Assembly: GCA_023246815.1 (NCBI GenBank) | Contig: JAHFHR010000006.1 | Span: forward strand, 1-16,670 | Direction: 5' to 3' | Origin: a bacterium | GTDB taxonomy: Bacteria > Patescibacteriota > Patescibacteriia > Buchananbacterales > UBA6539 | DNA: 16,670 nt | Part shown: one piece after another, positions 1 to 7,272 of the stretch | How the letters are laid out: every line of letters begins with the position of its first letter | Position numbering within the stretch: the first letter of the stretch is position 1 | Notes under the pieces: model-generated | Told to the model about the DNA's origin: nothing | The model's input: the letters and a program-made list of their open reading frames with translations, nothing else | Databases searched by the model: none | Program-made: the position numbers and the translations under genes

Positions 1-429
1 TCCGTTCGTACCCAACTCTATAAACTGCGCCATGGCAGCTGCGTCTACTGCGACGTTATCGTCAAAGAACGCAAAAGTCCGCGGCTGGTTTGGGAAGATA
101 GTAATGTCATCGCTTTTTGCCCGTGGGCATCAATGCACAATTACGAGACTTGGATCATGCCTAAGCGTCACATTGACAACGTGAGCGGACTGAATGAAAA
201 AGAACGCCTTAGTTTTGCAAAAATCCTCAAAAAAATCCTCAAAAAAATTGACGAGTTGGGACTCCCCTACAACTACTACTTCCACCAGATCATTCACGAT
301 GAAGACCAGCACCTCTACATGAAAATCTCGCCGCGCGGCAGCGTCTGGGCCGGCGTAGAAATCGGCTCTGGGTTGATTATTAACCCGATTGCTCCAGAAG
401 AGGCTGCTCGATTTTACAAAAAGAAATAG
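1..429 (+). CDS. galT: Galactose-1-phosphate uridylyltransferase-like protein, 5' truncated by window edge
   Basis: The reading frame is open from base 1 to a TAG at 427-429, giving 142 residues with the N-terminal part missing. It resembles the second HIT-fold half of GalT-type nucleotidyltransferases, which swap UDP between glucose and galactose 1-phosphates. Visible marks are a CVYC pair (partial residues 15-18), the block FCPWASMHNYETWIMPKRH, and a late DEDQHLYMKISPRG segment followed by a glycine-rich turn. The catalytic HPH motif would be in the missing half, so activity cannot be judged. In well-studied GalT the late segment has an HxH pattern; here it reads QHLY, a divergent form. An internal ATG at 133 is not the real start, because homology-like sequence continues upstream of it. 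The next gene starts 23 bp downstream, so the two may be cotranscribed. Another HIT-superfamily transferase remains possible. Confidence 0.65.
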   Translation, partial: SVRTQLYKLRHGSCVYCDVIVKERKSPRLVWEDSNVIAFCPWASMHNYETWIMPKRHIDNVSGLNEKERLSFAKILKKILKKIDELGLPYNYYFHQIIHDEDQHLYMKISPRGSVWAGVEIGSGLIINPIAPEEAARFYKKK

Positions 430-452
430 ACCACTGACCGTACAACGTCCCC

Positions 453-3350
453 ATGCCCATTCCCTCGCTCTCCCGAAAAACAACCTCACCGCAAACCTGG
501 AAAAAACGCAACGCCATCAGACGCGGCAGCACTTCTTCGTTTGGTAAGCACCCCGGTCGACGACGGCTGCGGCTGCCATTTACATTGAAGCGACTCAGCG
601 TCTCCCGCGGTTTTTGGAAACCAGCACTGATTGCGGGCGGCGTTGGCATCGGCGTACTTGGGCTTGCCAGTATCGCCTTTTTAGCATCAATTACCAAAGA
701 CCTCCCCAACCCCAACCGCATTATTGACCGCACCGTTGCCCAAAGCACTAAAATTTATGATCGCACCGGTGAGCACCTGCTGTTTGATATTCACGGCAAT
801 GAACGCCGCACCCTCGTTCCCCTCAATGAGCTGCCAAAGCACTTAGTTAATGCAACACTCACCGCTGAAGATCGGCATTTCTATGAACACGGTGGCATCA
901 GCTTTACCGGCATTCTGCGATCGGTGATTAAAAACGTCACTACTGGCAGTAAGGTGAGTGGTTCAACCCTCACCCAGCAGCTGGTTAAAAACGCCATTCT
1001 GTCGTCAGAAAAGACCTACACCCGTAAAGCTCGGGAAATTATTTTGTCATGGCAGATTGAAAAAAACTTTTCTAAAGACGAGATACTGCAGCTGTACTTC
1101 AATGAAATTCCTTATGGCTCAGTCGCCTACGGCGCTGAAGCGGCAGCCCAAACCTACTTTGGCAAAAGCGTTCGCGACATCACTTTGCCGGAAGCGGCTA
1201 TTTTAGCGGCACTACCCCAGGCTCCTACCTACTATTCCCCATACGGCAATAACACCGACGCACTGTTTACACGCCAGCGCTGGATTCTAGATAACATGGC
1301 TGAGCTTGGCTACATCACTGAAGAGGATGCCCGCCTAGCCAAAGAGCAGGAGGTCGTGTTTAAAGAGCGACGCGACGACAACATCATCGCTCCGCACCTT
1401 GTGATGCACGTCCGTGAATACCTCACTAAAAAATATGGTGAACTGACCGTTGAACAGGGCGGGTTACAAGTCATCACCACCCTAGATCTCTTCAAGCATG
1501 ATCTGGCGCAAAAAGTGATCAATGAAATAAGTGAAAAAAATCTTGAAAAAAATGCCAGCAATGCCGCGATGGTGGTGATTGATCCTAAAACCGGCCAGGT
1601 ACTAGTAATGATCGGGTCGCGTGACTATTTCAATGAAGACATTGACGGCCAGGTCAACGTTGCCACCCGTCTGCGCCAGCCAGGTTCGTCATTTAAACCA
1701 ATTGTTTACACCGCGGGGCTCATCAAGGGCTACACTCCCGACACGGTTTTGTATGATGTAGAAACCAATTTCCAAAACTACGATCTGCGCGACTACCAGC
1801 CAAGAAATTACAACCTGGCCGAGCATGGCCCGGTAACCGTACGCAAAGCGCTGGCTGGTTCACTCAACATCCCGGCCGTAAAAATGATTTACCTCACCGG
1901 CGTGGACAATGTGATTGACCTAGCCGAGGATCTCGGGTACACCAGCCTCACTGACCGTAGCCGCTTTGGCTTGTCGCTGGTGCTGGGCGGTGGCGAGGTG
2001 CAGTTGCTTGAACACACGAACGCCTACGCGGTGTTCGCCCGCGAAGGCGAATGGCACCCGATTACCACCATTTTAGAAGTGCGCGACAAAGATGGAAACG
2101 TCCTTGAAAAATACGAACGCAAAGAAAAAAAGGTACTCGCCACTGAGACAGCTCGACAGATGAACCAAATGTTATCTGATAATAACGCCCGTGCCTACAT
2201 CTTCGGCCAAAACAATTTTCTAACACTGGGTGGCCGCCCAGTGGCCGCCAAAACCGGAACGACCAACGACTACCGAGATGCCTGGACCATAGGGTACACT
2301 CCGTCGCTCGTAACCGGCGTATGGGTGGGCAATAACGACAATACCCCGATGAACTTTGGCGCTGACAGCAGCCAAGTGGCTGCTCCAATTTGGCACGCCT
2401 TCATGAGCCAGGTATTAGGCGATACCCCTATTGAGCAGTTCAAAGATCCGCAACCAGTTGAAACTACTAAACCGGTGCTCAACGGTAATATTGCCCAAGG
2501 TACAACGGTCAAAATCAACCGTGTCACCGGCAAGCTAGCCACCAACCAAACCCCAGACTATCTAGTTGAAGAAAAAACCTTCAAGCAAGCGCACAACATT
2601 TTGCACTACATTAATAAAGACGACCCTCGCGGTGATACGCCTCCTGACCGCTCCGGCGAGCAGTATAAACGTTGGGAGGAGGCTGTTGTGGCTTGGGCCG
2701 CAAAAAATGGTTTTGTTAATGAGGAACCACCCACAGAGTTTGATACTGATTACACCAATAATAACCGACCGAATATTACCATTACCACCCCCTCGGCCGG
2801 AACAGTGATTACTGATCGAAATTTTTCGGCAAATGTTTCGGCATCCGCGCCGCGAGGCGTGTCGCGCGTTGAGTATGCCCTCAATGGTCAGATCATTGGC
2901 ACCGTTACCAATGCGCCCTTTAGTCTTAGCCTGTTTATTGAAGACCCAAGTATCACCAACGGATCATACCAACTCACGGCCACCGCCTTTGATGACATTG
3001 ATAATCGTGCGAGCGCTAACGTAACGCTCAACTTTAACTTACCAGCCGCGCCATCAGCGCTGTCATGGACATCCCCCACCAATGGCCAAGTAATACCAAG
3101 CACTTCGTTTCCGTTTACTATCAAGGGGGGCATTCGTAGTGGCGCGCAGATCTCAAAAATTGATCTGTTCTACAAAGATTCAAATGGAAATGAAAACTAC
3201 ATCAACACTATCAGACAATTCCCAGGCAATGTCCTAAGTGCCAGTTGGTTATCCGTACCCGGACCGGGAAATTACACGCTCTATGCCTACATTACTAATA
3301 GTGATGGGTTTTCATATAAGAGTGATGAAGTTGGGCTGAATGTTAATTAA
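453..3350 (+). CDS. mrcA: Class A penicillin-binding protein (PBP1A family) with C-terminal Ig-like domains
   Basis: This 965-residue bifunctional peptidoglycan synthase polymerises glycan strands and cross-links stem peptides outside the membrane. A very basic cytoplasmic tail (about 1-55) precedes one membrane anchor (about 57-79). The GT51 transglycosylase follows, with TAEDRHFYEHGG around catalytic Glu139, the STLTQQLVKN block (171-180) and RKAREIILSWQIEK (191-204). The transpeptidase carries SSFK (nucleophile Ser412, Lys415), SLN (470-472) and KTGT (600-603), so both active sites look intact. After a linker (about 700-770) come two beta-rich Ig-like segments, about 772-865 and 866-965, which make it longer than typical PBP1A enzymes and may bind wall or surface polymers. 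The start is the first ATG after galT; no Shine-Dalgarno sequence is visible. It is transcribed toward dnaN and ends just before two hairpins. Confidence 0.95.
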   Translation: MPIPSLSRKTTSPQTWKKRNAIRRGSTSSFGKHPGRRRLRLPFTLKRLSVSRGFWKPALIAGGVGIGVLGLASIAFLASITKDLPNPNRIIDRTVAQSTKIYDRTGEHLLFDIHGNERRTLVPLNELPKHLVNATLTAEDRHFYEHGGISFTGILRSVIKNVTTGSKVSGSTLTQQLVKNAILSSEKTYTRKAREIILSWQIEKNFSKDEILQLYFNEIPYGSVAYGAEAAAQTYFGKSVRDITLPEAAILAALPQAPTYYSPYGNNTDALFTRQRWILDNMAELGYITEEDARLAKEQEVVFKERRDDNIIAPHLVMHVREYLTKKYGELTVEQGGLQVITTLDLFKHDLAQKVINEISEKNLEKNASNAAMVVIDPKTGQVLVMIGSRDYFNEDIDGQVNVATRLRQPGSSFKPIVYTAGLIKGYTPDTVLYDVETNFQNYDLRDYQPRNYNLAEHGPVTVRKALAGSLNIPAVKMIYLTGVDNVIDLAEDLGYTSLTDRSRFGLSLVLGGGEVQLLEHTNAYAVFAREGEWHPITTILEVRDKDGNVLEKYERKEKKVLATETARQMNQMLSDNNARAYIFGQNNFLTLGGRPVAAKTGTTNDYRDAWTIGYTPSLVTGVWVGNNDNTPMNFGADSSQVAAPIWHAFMSQVLGDTPIEQFKDPQPVETTKPVLNGNIAQGTTVKINRVTGKLATNQTPDYLVEEKTFKQAHNILHYINKDDPRGDTPPDRSGEQYKRWEEAVVAWAAKNGFVNEEPPTEFDTDYTNNNRPNITITTPSAGTVITDRNFSANVSASAPRGVSRVEYALNGQIIGTVTNAPFSLSLFIEDPSITNGSYQLTATAFDDIDNRASANVTLNFNLPAAPSALSWTSPTNGQVIPSTSFPFTIKGGIRSGAQISKIDLFYKDSNGNENYINTIRQFPGNVLSASWLSVPGPGNYTLYAYITNSDGFSYKSDEVGLNVN

Positions 3351-3358
3351 AAGATTCT

Positions 3359-3378
3359 AGCCCCCGCTTAGGGGTTTT
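3359..3378 (+). terminator. Short intrinsic terminator after the PBP gene
   Basis: AGCCCC (3359-3364) can pair with GGGGTT (3371-3376), including one G-U pair, around a six-base loop. A T-rich run follows. It lies 8 bp after the PBP stop codon and is weak but well placed. Confidence 0.55.
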
Positions 3379-3417
3379 GTTATTAATAAAAAAGCTTCCC
3401 GAAAAGTTGCTTTAAAA

Positions 3418-3446
3418 TAAAAATCCGTCGAATAGACGGATTTTTA
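3418..3446. terminator. Bidirectional terminator between PBP and dnaN
   Basis: TAAAAATCCGTC (3418-3429) and GACGGATTTTTA (3435-3446) form a perfect 12-bp inverted repeat with the five-base loop GAATA. With A and T runs on opposite sides of a GC core, it can end transcription from the PBP gene (+) and from dnaN (-), whose stop codon lies 20 bp away. Confidence 0.85.
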
Positions 3447-3465
3447 TTACCCCAATACTAAAGCT

Positions 3466-4614
3466 CTACTGTTTAATCGGCATCACGATATACCGGTAAC
3501 TGTCGTCACCAACAGGACGCACGAGCACTGGGCTTGCTGAATCAATAATAGAGACTTCCACCTGATCGCTGTTGGCATTTTGCAGGCCATCCAGTAGATA
3601 ACGAAAATTAAGGTTGGTGGTGTTAGTGTCTCCGGAAACGTTCCCCAAGACACGAGAAGTATTTTCCCCAAGCTGCGTATTGCCGGAACTCACCACTAAT
3701 TCTCCGGTTTCTGGTTCAAATGAGAGAGAAATATCAAAGATGCCGCTGCGGGCAAAAAGGCTGGCTGCCTTCGCCGCAGCAACCAACTCGGCCGCTGAGG
3801 CAGAAAGGACGGTGTTACCTCGTTCTGGAATGATTTGAGTATAATCAGGATACTGCCCTTCAATCAGCCGCGACACTAACTCAACCCCGCCAAAAGTAAA
3901 AAGTATTTGGGAGTCTGCAACGTAAATCTGAACCGATGAGACCTCGGCCAAGGCGGCTCCATCCTTACTACCACCAATAACTCGTTGCAACTCTTGCACA
4001 GTCTTGGCCGGTACAATCACCTGCTGGCTCTGTGCCGATGCCGGCCCTGCAGTAATGGGAATTTTTTTCTCGGCCAACCGATAGCTATCAGTCGCCGCCA
4101 AGGTAAGGGTGTCTTTTGAAAAACTAAATAATACCCCCATAATTTCCGGCCGCGTTTCACTGGTTGCCGCTGAAAAAACCACTTGGCCAAGTGCTTGACG
4201 AAATGTTTTATATTCAACCGTGTAGGGATTTTTTTTATCAATTTCAGGAATAAGTGGGAAATCAGCCGCTTGTTGGCCTTTAATAGTAGTTTTATTTTTT
4301 TTACAAACCACCCCAAGCACCTGATCTACGTCACCACTTTGTGGCGCGGTGATGTCAACTCGTTCTTTTGGTAATAAATTAATATAATCAGCTAAGAGTC
4401 GTGAGTGTACTGTAAATGCGCCATCTTGTTCTACTGTTCCTCGAACTACACACGTAACCCCAATCTCTAGGTTTGTAGTTGATAAGGTAATAGTGTTTTG
4501 TGCCGCACTCACCAGCACATTTCCTAAGATAGGAAGTGACGAACTTCGTGACGCGATATGGCTCACTACAATAAGTCCTTGGTTGAGATTTTCTTGAGTA
4601 CACGACACCTTCAT
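3466..4614 (-). CDS. dnaN: DNA polymerase III subunit beta (sliding clamp)
   Basis: This 382-residue protein has the family's usual length. It dimerises into the ring that tethers replicative polymerase to DNA and recruits other clamp-binding proteins. The N-terminus (MKVSCTQENLNQGL), the SLPILGNVLV block near residue 27, the ETRPEIMGVLF segment of the middle domain and the ending YIVMPIKQ are all typical of beta clamps. It lies downstream of dnaA on the same strand, separated by the 274-bp putative origin, which suits a separate or weakly coupled promoter. The start ATG at 4612-4614 fits the family N-terminus, and no Shine-Dalgarno sequence precedes it. It converges with the PBP gene. Confidence 0.97.
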   Translation of the reverse strand: MKVSCTQENLNQGLIVVSHIASRSSSLPILGNVLVSAAQNTITLSTTNLEIGVTCVVRGTVEQDGAFTVHSRLLADYINLLPKERVDITAPQSGDVDQVLGVVCKKNKTTIKGQQAADFPLIPEIDKKNPYTVEYKTFRQALGQVVFSAATSETRPEIMGVLFSFSKDTLTLAATDSYRLAEKKIPITAGPASAQSQQVIVPAKTVQELQRVIGGSKDGAALAEVSSVQIYVADSQILFTFGGVELVSRLIEGQYPDYTQIIPERGNTVLSASAAELVAAAKAASLFARSGIFDISLSFEPETGELVVSSGNTQLGENTSRVLGNVSGDTNTTNLNFRYLLDGLQNANSDQVEVSIIDSASPVLVRPVGDDSYRYIVMPIKQ

Positions 4615-4642
4615 AGTTATAAATTATTTTTGTATATAAATA

Positions 4643-4657
4643 TAGTAATAATAGTAG
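4643..4657 (-). other. DnaA-trio-like triplet array
   Basis: Five in-register triplets read CTA-CTA-TTA-TTA-CTA on the minus strand. They lie directly before an A+T-rich run and after a GC-rich block. DnaA-trios are known sites where DnaA loads on single-stranded DNA during origin melting. An isolated TAG (4667-4669) lies in the same register inside the G-rich block. Confidence 0.6.
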
Positions 4658-4734
4658 TGAGGTGAGTAGTGGGGGTAAGGAGAATTTTTGTTTTTAGTTA
4701 GCCACTTTTTTTAGGATGTGCTTTTGTATAGAGA

Positions 4735-4777
4735 TGTGGGTAGTGTGTGGGTAGTTTTTAGGGAATAGTGTGGGTTA
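4735..4777 (-). repeat. Three degenerate DnaA-box-like repeats, minus-strand orientation
   Basis: TGTGGGTAG occurs at 4735-4743 and 4746-4754, exactly 11 bp apart, and TGTGGGTTA at 4769-4777. On the minus strand the first two read CTACCCACA, two mismatches from TTATCCACA. The one-turn spacing and shared orientation suggest cooperative DnaA binding to lineage-specific boxes. Confidence 0.5.
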
Positions 4778-4780
4778 AAA

Positions 4781-4820
4781 GTATTCACAGAGTATTCATT
4801 AAAAACTAACTTTTTACACA
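4781..4820 (+). repeat. DnaA-box-like sites, plus-strand orientation
   Basis: GTATTCACA (4781-4789) differs from TTATNCACA at one base. GTATTCATT (4792-4800) repeats its first seven bases exactly 11 bp later. TTTTACACA (4812-4820) also has one mismatch. They face the opposite way to the TGTGGGT repeats. Confidence 0.45.
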
Positions 4821-4888
4821 GTACTTGTTAGGGGTGTAGCGGGGTATTTATAAACAGCCTATGTTAGTACCTGCCATGGAGTTATCCC

Positions 4889-6256
4889 CTAGTTGTACAT
4901 TTTTTCTCGGATCAGTTTAATGTCTTGGTTAATTTTTTCATCTTCTTCTACTAGGTTGGTGATTTTTAGATGGGCATGCATAGCGGTGGTGTGGTCGCGG
5001 TCACCAATTTCATGGCCGATGGAAGGAAATGAATTTTTAAGCTCCTCGCGCATGAGGTACATAATGATCTGCCGCGGCAATGCTAGATTCTTTTTGCGAC
5101 AGGCCCCCAACACATCTTCAATGGTAATATCATAAAAATCAGTTACCAGGTTGATGATTTGTTTTGGGGTGAGTGAACGTTTGCGTTGCGATGAGCTCAA
5201 CGTGTTGAGAATCTTTTTGACACTCTCAAGGGTCGCGGCTTCACCGGTGAGTTGGTGATGGGCAATAATCTTATTCAGCGCTCCTTCAAGCTCTCGGATG
5301 TTGTTTTGAACGTTACTGGCGACGTGCATGACGATTTCATCAGACAATGAAATGTTTTTTTCTTTACACTTTGAGCGCAGAATTGCCGAGCGGGTTTCTA
5401 GATCAGGCGTTGAAATGTCAGCGATCATCCCCCACTCAAAGCGTGAGACCAAACGGCTCTCCAGAGCCGGGATTGCCTTTGGCGCACGATCGGAAGTGAT
5501 GATCACCTGTTTGTTTGCCTGATGTAGATCGTTAAACGTATGGAAAAATGCTTCTTGGGTGCCCTCTTTACCGGCCAGGAACTGAATGTCATCAATGAGC
5601 AGCACGTCAACCGAGCGGTAGACATCTTTGAATCGGTCGGCGCGGTTGCTGGAAATTGATCTGATAAAATCGTTGGTGAATTTTTCACAGGAGACGTACA
5701 GCACTTTGCGGGTCGGTTGTGCTATTTTCACCTCATTGCCGATGGCCTGCATTAAATGGGTTTTACCCAGCCCGACGCCACCGTAGATAAAGAGGGGGTT
5801 ATAAACCTGTCCCGGCTTTTGAGCGACTGCCATTCCTGCGGCCTGCGCCAACTCATTGCCTTTACCAATGACAAAGTTGGCAAAGCGGTATCGTGGGTTA
5901 AGGCCAAATTGGTTGGTGATGGTGACTATTGGTTCCTCGTTGGGGAGCTCCTCGGTTGCGGCTTCGGTAGGCACTGCGGCGGCGGTTGATGGTACGCTGT
6001 TCAGGTTTGGCATTTCAACCCGGTAGACGACAGTTCGGATTTTATTTTCAGTAATTTTTTGTAATGCTTTTAAAATAGCGGAGTGGTATTTTTTTTCCAG
6101 CCATGCTTTGGTGAAAGCATTGGGGACACCAATAAAAATTGTGTCTCGCTCATGGTTAGCGATAAAGGTATTTTTAAACCAGGTGGTGAAGTTGGCACGG
6201 CTGAGGGTGAGCTCAAGCTCTCCGAGGGCCGCTTGCCAGATTTTTTGATCCTCCAT
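4889..6256 (-). CDS. dnaA: Chromosomal replication initiator protein DnaA
   Basis: This 455-residue AAA+ ATPase binds oriC, melts it and helps load the replicative helicase. Domain I (about 1-75) has the IWQAALGELELTLSRANFTTWF pattern, shown here only as its typical start at residues 6-27. A short variable linker follows (about 80-115). Domain III carries Walker A GGVGLGKT (159-166), Walker B LLIDDIQF (219-226) and the sensor II RELEGAL (321-327). Domain IV ends with the DNA-binding signature GDRDHTTAMHA (418-428). All key residues are present and the length is standard. The ATG at 6254-6256 fits the family N-terminus; no Shine-Dalgarno sequence precedes it. It is divergent from rpmH, with a strict DnaA box between them that could allow autoregulation, and upstream of dnaN. 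Confidence 0.98.
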   Translation of the reverse strand: MEDQKIWQAALGELELTLSRANFTTWFKNTFIANHERDTIFIGVPNAFTKAWLEKKYHSAILKALQKITENKIRTVVYRVEMPNLNSVPSTAAAVPTEAATEELPNEEPIVTITNQFGLNPRYRFANFVIGKGNELAQAAGMAVAQKPGQVYNPLFIYGGVGLGKTHLMQAIGNEVKIAQPTRKVLYVSCEKFTNDFIRSISSNRADRFKDVYRSVDVLLIDDIQFLAGKEGTQEAFFHTFNDLHQANKQVIITSDRAPKAIPALESRLVSRFEWGMIADISTPDLETRSAILRSKCKEKNISLSDEIVMHVASNVQNNIRELEGALNKIIAHHQLTGEAATLESVKKILNTLSSSQRKRSLTPKQIINLVTDFYDITIEDVLGACRKKNLALPRQIIMYLMREELKNSFPSIGHEIGDRDHTTAMHAHLKITNLVEEDEKINQDIKLIREKMYN

Positions 6257-6320
6257 AAGGTTTTGGTGTTGGTTATGTTCGTGGGTACGATTTTTATTGG
6301 TGGTGTAAAAATGTCTATCA

Positions 6321-6329
6321 AGTATAGCA
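6321..6329 (-). promoter_or_regulatory. Probable dnaA extended -10 promoter
   Basis: The minus strand reads TGC-TATACT, an extended -10 element matching TATAAT at five of six bases. No good -35 is seen at the usual distance. The implied leader to the dnaA ATG is about 60 bases. Confidence 0.45.
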
Positions 6330-6391
6330 CAGTCCGCATCGCAGGAGTGGGCAGCTGCACATTAGAAAGTGTTCACACTATCTTGATAAGG

Positions 6392-6400
6392 TGTGTATAA
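6392..6400 (-). promoter_or_regulatory. Strict DnaA box upstream of dnaA
   Basis: TGTGTATAA on the plus strand is TTATACACA on the minus strand, an exact match to TTATNCACA. It lies between the dnaA and rpmH promoters. The nearby palindrome AGTGT-TC-ACACT (6368-6379) contains a two-mismatch box. Likely roles are dnaA autoregulation or an accessory origin site. Confidence 0.7.
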
Positions 6401-6436
6401 CACTCTACGGTAAAAAGCCGCGATTGGTCAAGGGCT

Positions 6437-6465
6437 TTGACGACTATGTCTAACCCTGCTATCAT
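6437..6465 (+). promoter_or_regulatory. rpmH promoter (sigma-70 type)
   Basis: TTGACG (6437-6442), a 17-bp spacer and TATCAT (6460-6465) match the consensus at five of six bases in each hexamer. The implied start lies about 28 bases before the rpmH ATG. The same bases could be read as a codon extension of rpmH, which the promoter argues against. Confidence 0.8.
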
Positions 6466-6499
6466 AGGGGGGTACTTAAATTTAGTCCGTTATTCTAGT

Positions 6500-6637
6500 A
6501 TGCCCAAACGAACCTATCAACCAAACACTCGGCGCGCCAAGAAAAAGCACGGATTTCGTAAGCGTGTTGCTACGGCGACCGGCTCTCGCGTGCTCAAGCG
6601 TCGACGAGACAAGGGGCGAGCCCGCCTTTCAAAGTAG
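6500..6637 (+). CDS. rpmH: Ribosomal protein bL34
   Basis: This 45-residue, highly basic protein of the large ribosomal subunit matches the family's usual length and pattern: MPKRTYQPN, then RAKKHGFR-like and RRDKGRARLSK. The ATG at 6500 is chosen because it gives the canonical N-terminus. An upstream in-frame TTG at 6437 would add 21 unrelated residues encoded by the promoter. No Shine-Dalgarno sequence is visible. It is the first gene of the rpmH-rnpA-yidD-yidC cluster and is divergent from dnaA, the arrangement seen next to many bacterial origins. Confidence 0.97.
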   Translation: MPKRTYQPNTRRAKKKHGFRKRVATATGSRVLKRRRDKGRARLSK

Positions 6638-6665
6638 CTTTTAGGCGTACGCTTAATTTTTTTGT

Positions 6666-7007
6666 ATGCTCCCTACCTCACACCGCCTTACTAAAGAGCA
6701 GGATTTTGCTCGCGTTAAAAAATACGGCAAACCTTTTTTTTCATCCCTCTTTCGGGTAGCAGTCCGTCCCACCAAAAATACGGTGAATCGTTTTGCGGTG
6801 GTGGTGTCTACTCGTATCAATAAAAAAGCCGTGATACGCAACCGATTACGACGGCAAGTCCGTGAAATTATTCGTCAGTCATTGCCGGCTCTCTCTTCCT
6901 CATACGATGTGGTAGTCACGGCCCGTAGCAACCCCACCGGCATTTCCTCGCATCTGTTGCAAAAGGATTTAACGAGTCTTTTTAAAAAAGCAAAGCTGCT
7001 TCCATGA
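6666..7007 (+). CDS. rnpA: Ribonuclease P protein component
   Basis: This 113-residue basic protein assists the RNase P RNA in removing 5' leaders from pre-tRNAs. The start (MLPTSHRLTKEQDFARVKK) and the RNR motif at residues 58-60, within an arginine-rich helix (58-70), are the family hallmarks, and the length is normal. It begins 28 bp after rpmH, probably in the same transcript. Its last bases overlap the yidD start in an ATGA arrangement at 7004-7007, suggesting coupled translation. The RNase P RNA gene itself is not in this window. Confidence 0.95.
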   Translation: MLPTSHRLTKEQDFARVKKYGKPFFSSLFRVAVRPTKNTVNRFAVVVSTRINKKAVIRNRLRRQVREIIRQSLPALSSSYDVVVTARSNPTGISSHLLQKDLTSLFKKAKLLP

Positions 7008-7267
7008 ATTATATTTTGAATCATATTTCTCTAGCGCGACGCAGTATACTCTGGGGTATTACGGTGTACCAAAAAACGCTATCGCCTGACCATGGTGTAC
7101 TGCGTTTTTTGTTTCCCCAGGGGTACTGTAAATTTCATCCAACCTGCTCGGAGTATGGGTATCGCTGTATCGCAACCTATGGCTTAGGGCTCGGCGGCGT
7201 TAAGGCTATCGGCCGAGTGTTGCGTTGCAACCCCTGGAGCCAGGGGGGCGTTGATCATCTAACCTAA
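7004..7267 (+). CDS. yidD: Membrane protein insertion efficiency factor YidD
   Basis: This 87-residue protein carries the YidD signature: YQKTLSPDHG, then CKFHPTCSEYG (residues about 43-53) and RVLRCNPWSQGG (72-83). The family is small and membrane-associated and helps YidC-dependent insertion. An amphipathic N-terminal helix (about 8-22) fits peripheral membrane binding. The start overlaps the rnpA stop by four bases, and the end lies 5 bp before yidC, so the genes look translationally coupled. All conserved cysteines (43, 49 and 75) are present. Confidence 0.93.
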   Translation: MNYILNHISLARRSILWGITVYQKTLSPDHGVLRFLFPQGYCKFHPTCSEYGYRCIATYGLGLGGVKAIGRVLRCNPWSQGGVDHLT

Positions 7268-7272
7268 CTACC

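Larger units (their letters stand above)
4615..4888. other. Putative chromosomal origin (oriC) in the dnaA-dnaN gap
   Basis: This 274-bp non-coding gap sits where many bacteria have oriC. Going from dnaN toward dnaA it holds an A+T-rich stretch (about 4615-4651), triplets TAG-TAA-TAA-TAG-TAG (4643-4657), a G-rich block (about 4659-4680), and a field of degenerate DnaA boxes (4735-4820). Read on the minus strand this is boxes, GC block, then CTA/TTA trios running into the A+T-rich stretch, the order described for the B. subtilis basal unwinding system. No strict TTATNCACA box occurs here, only one- and two-mismatch versions. The position and layout support origin function; initiation itself is inferred. 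Confidence 0.75.

Noticed and set aside
6437..6499. In-frame TTG extension of rpmH by 21 residues
   Set aside because: The extension is encoded by the rpmH promoter (TTGACG-17-TATCAT) and its residues do not belong to the L34 family; the ATG at 6500 gives the exact 45-residue protein.
6638..6665. Hairpin around GCGTACGC followed by T run between rpmH and rnpA
   Set aside because: The stem has only about four pairs including a G-U, too weak to call a terminator or attenuator.
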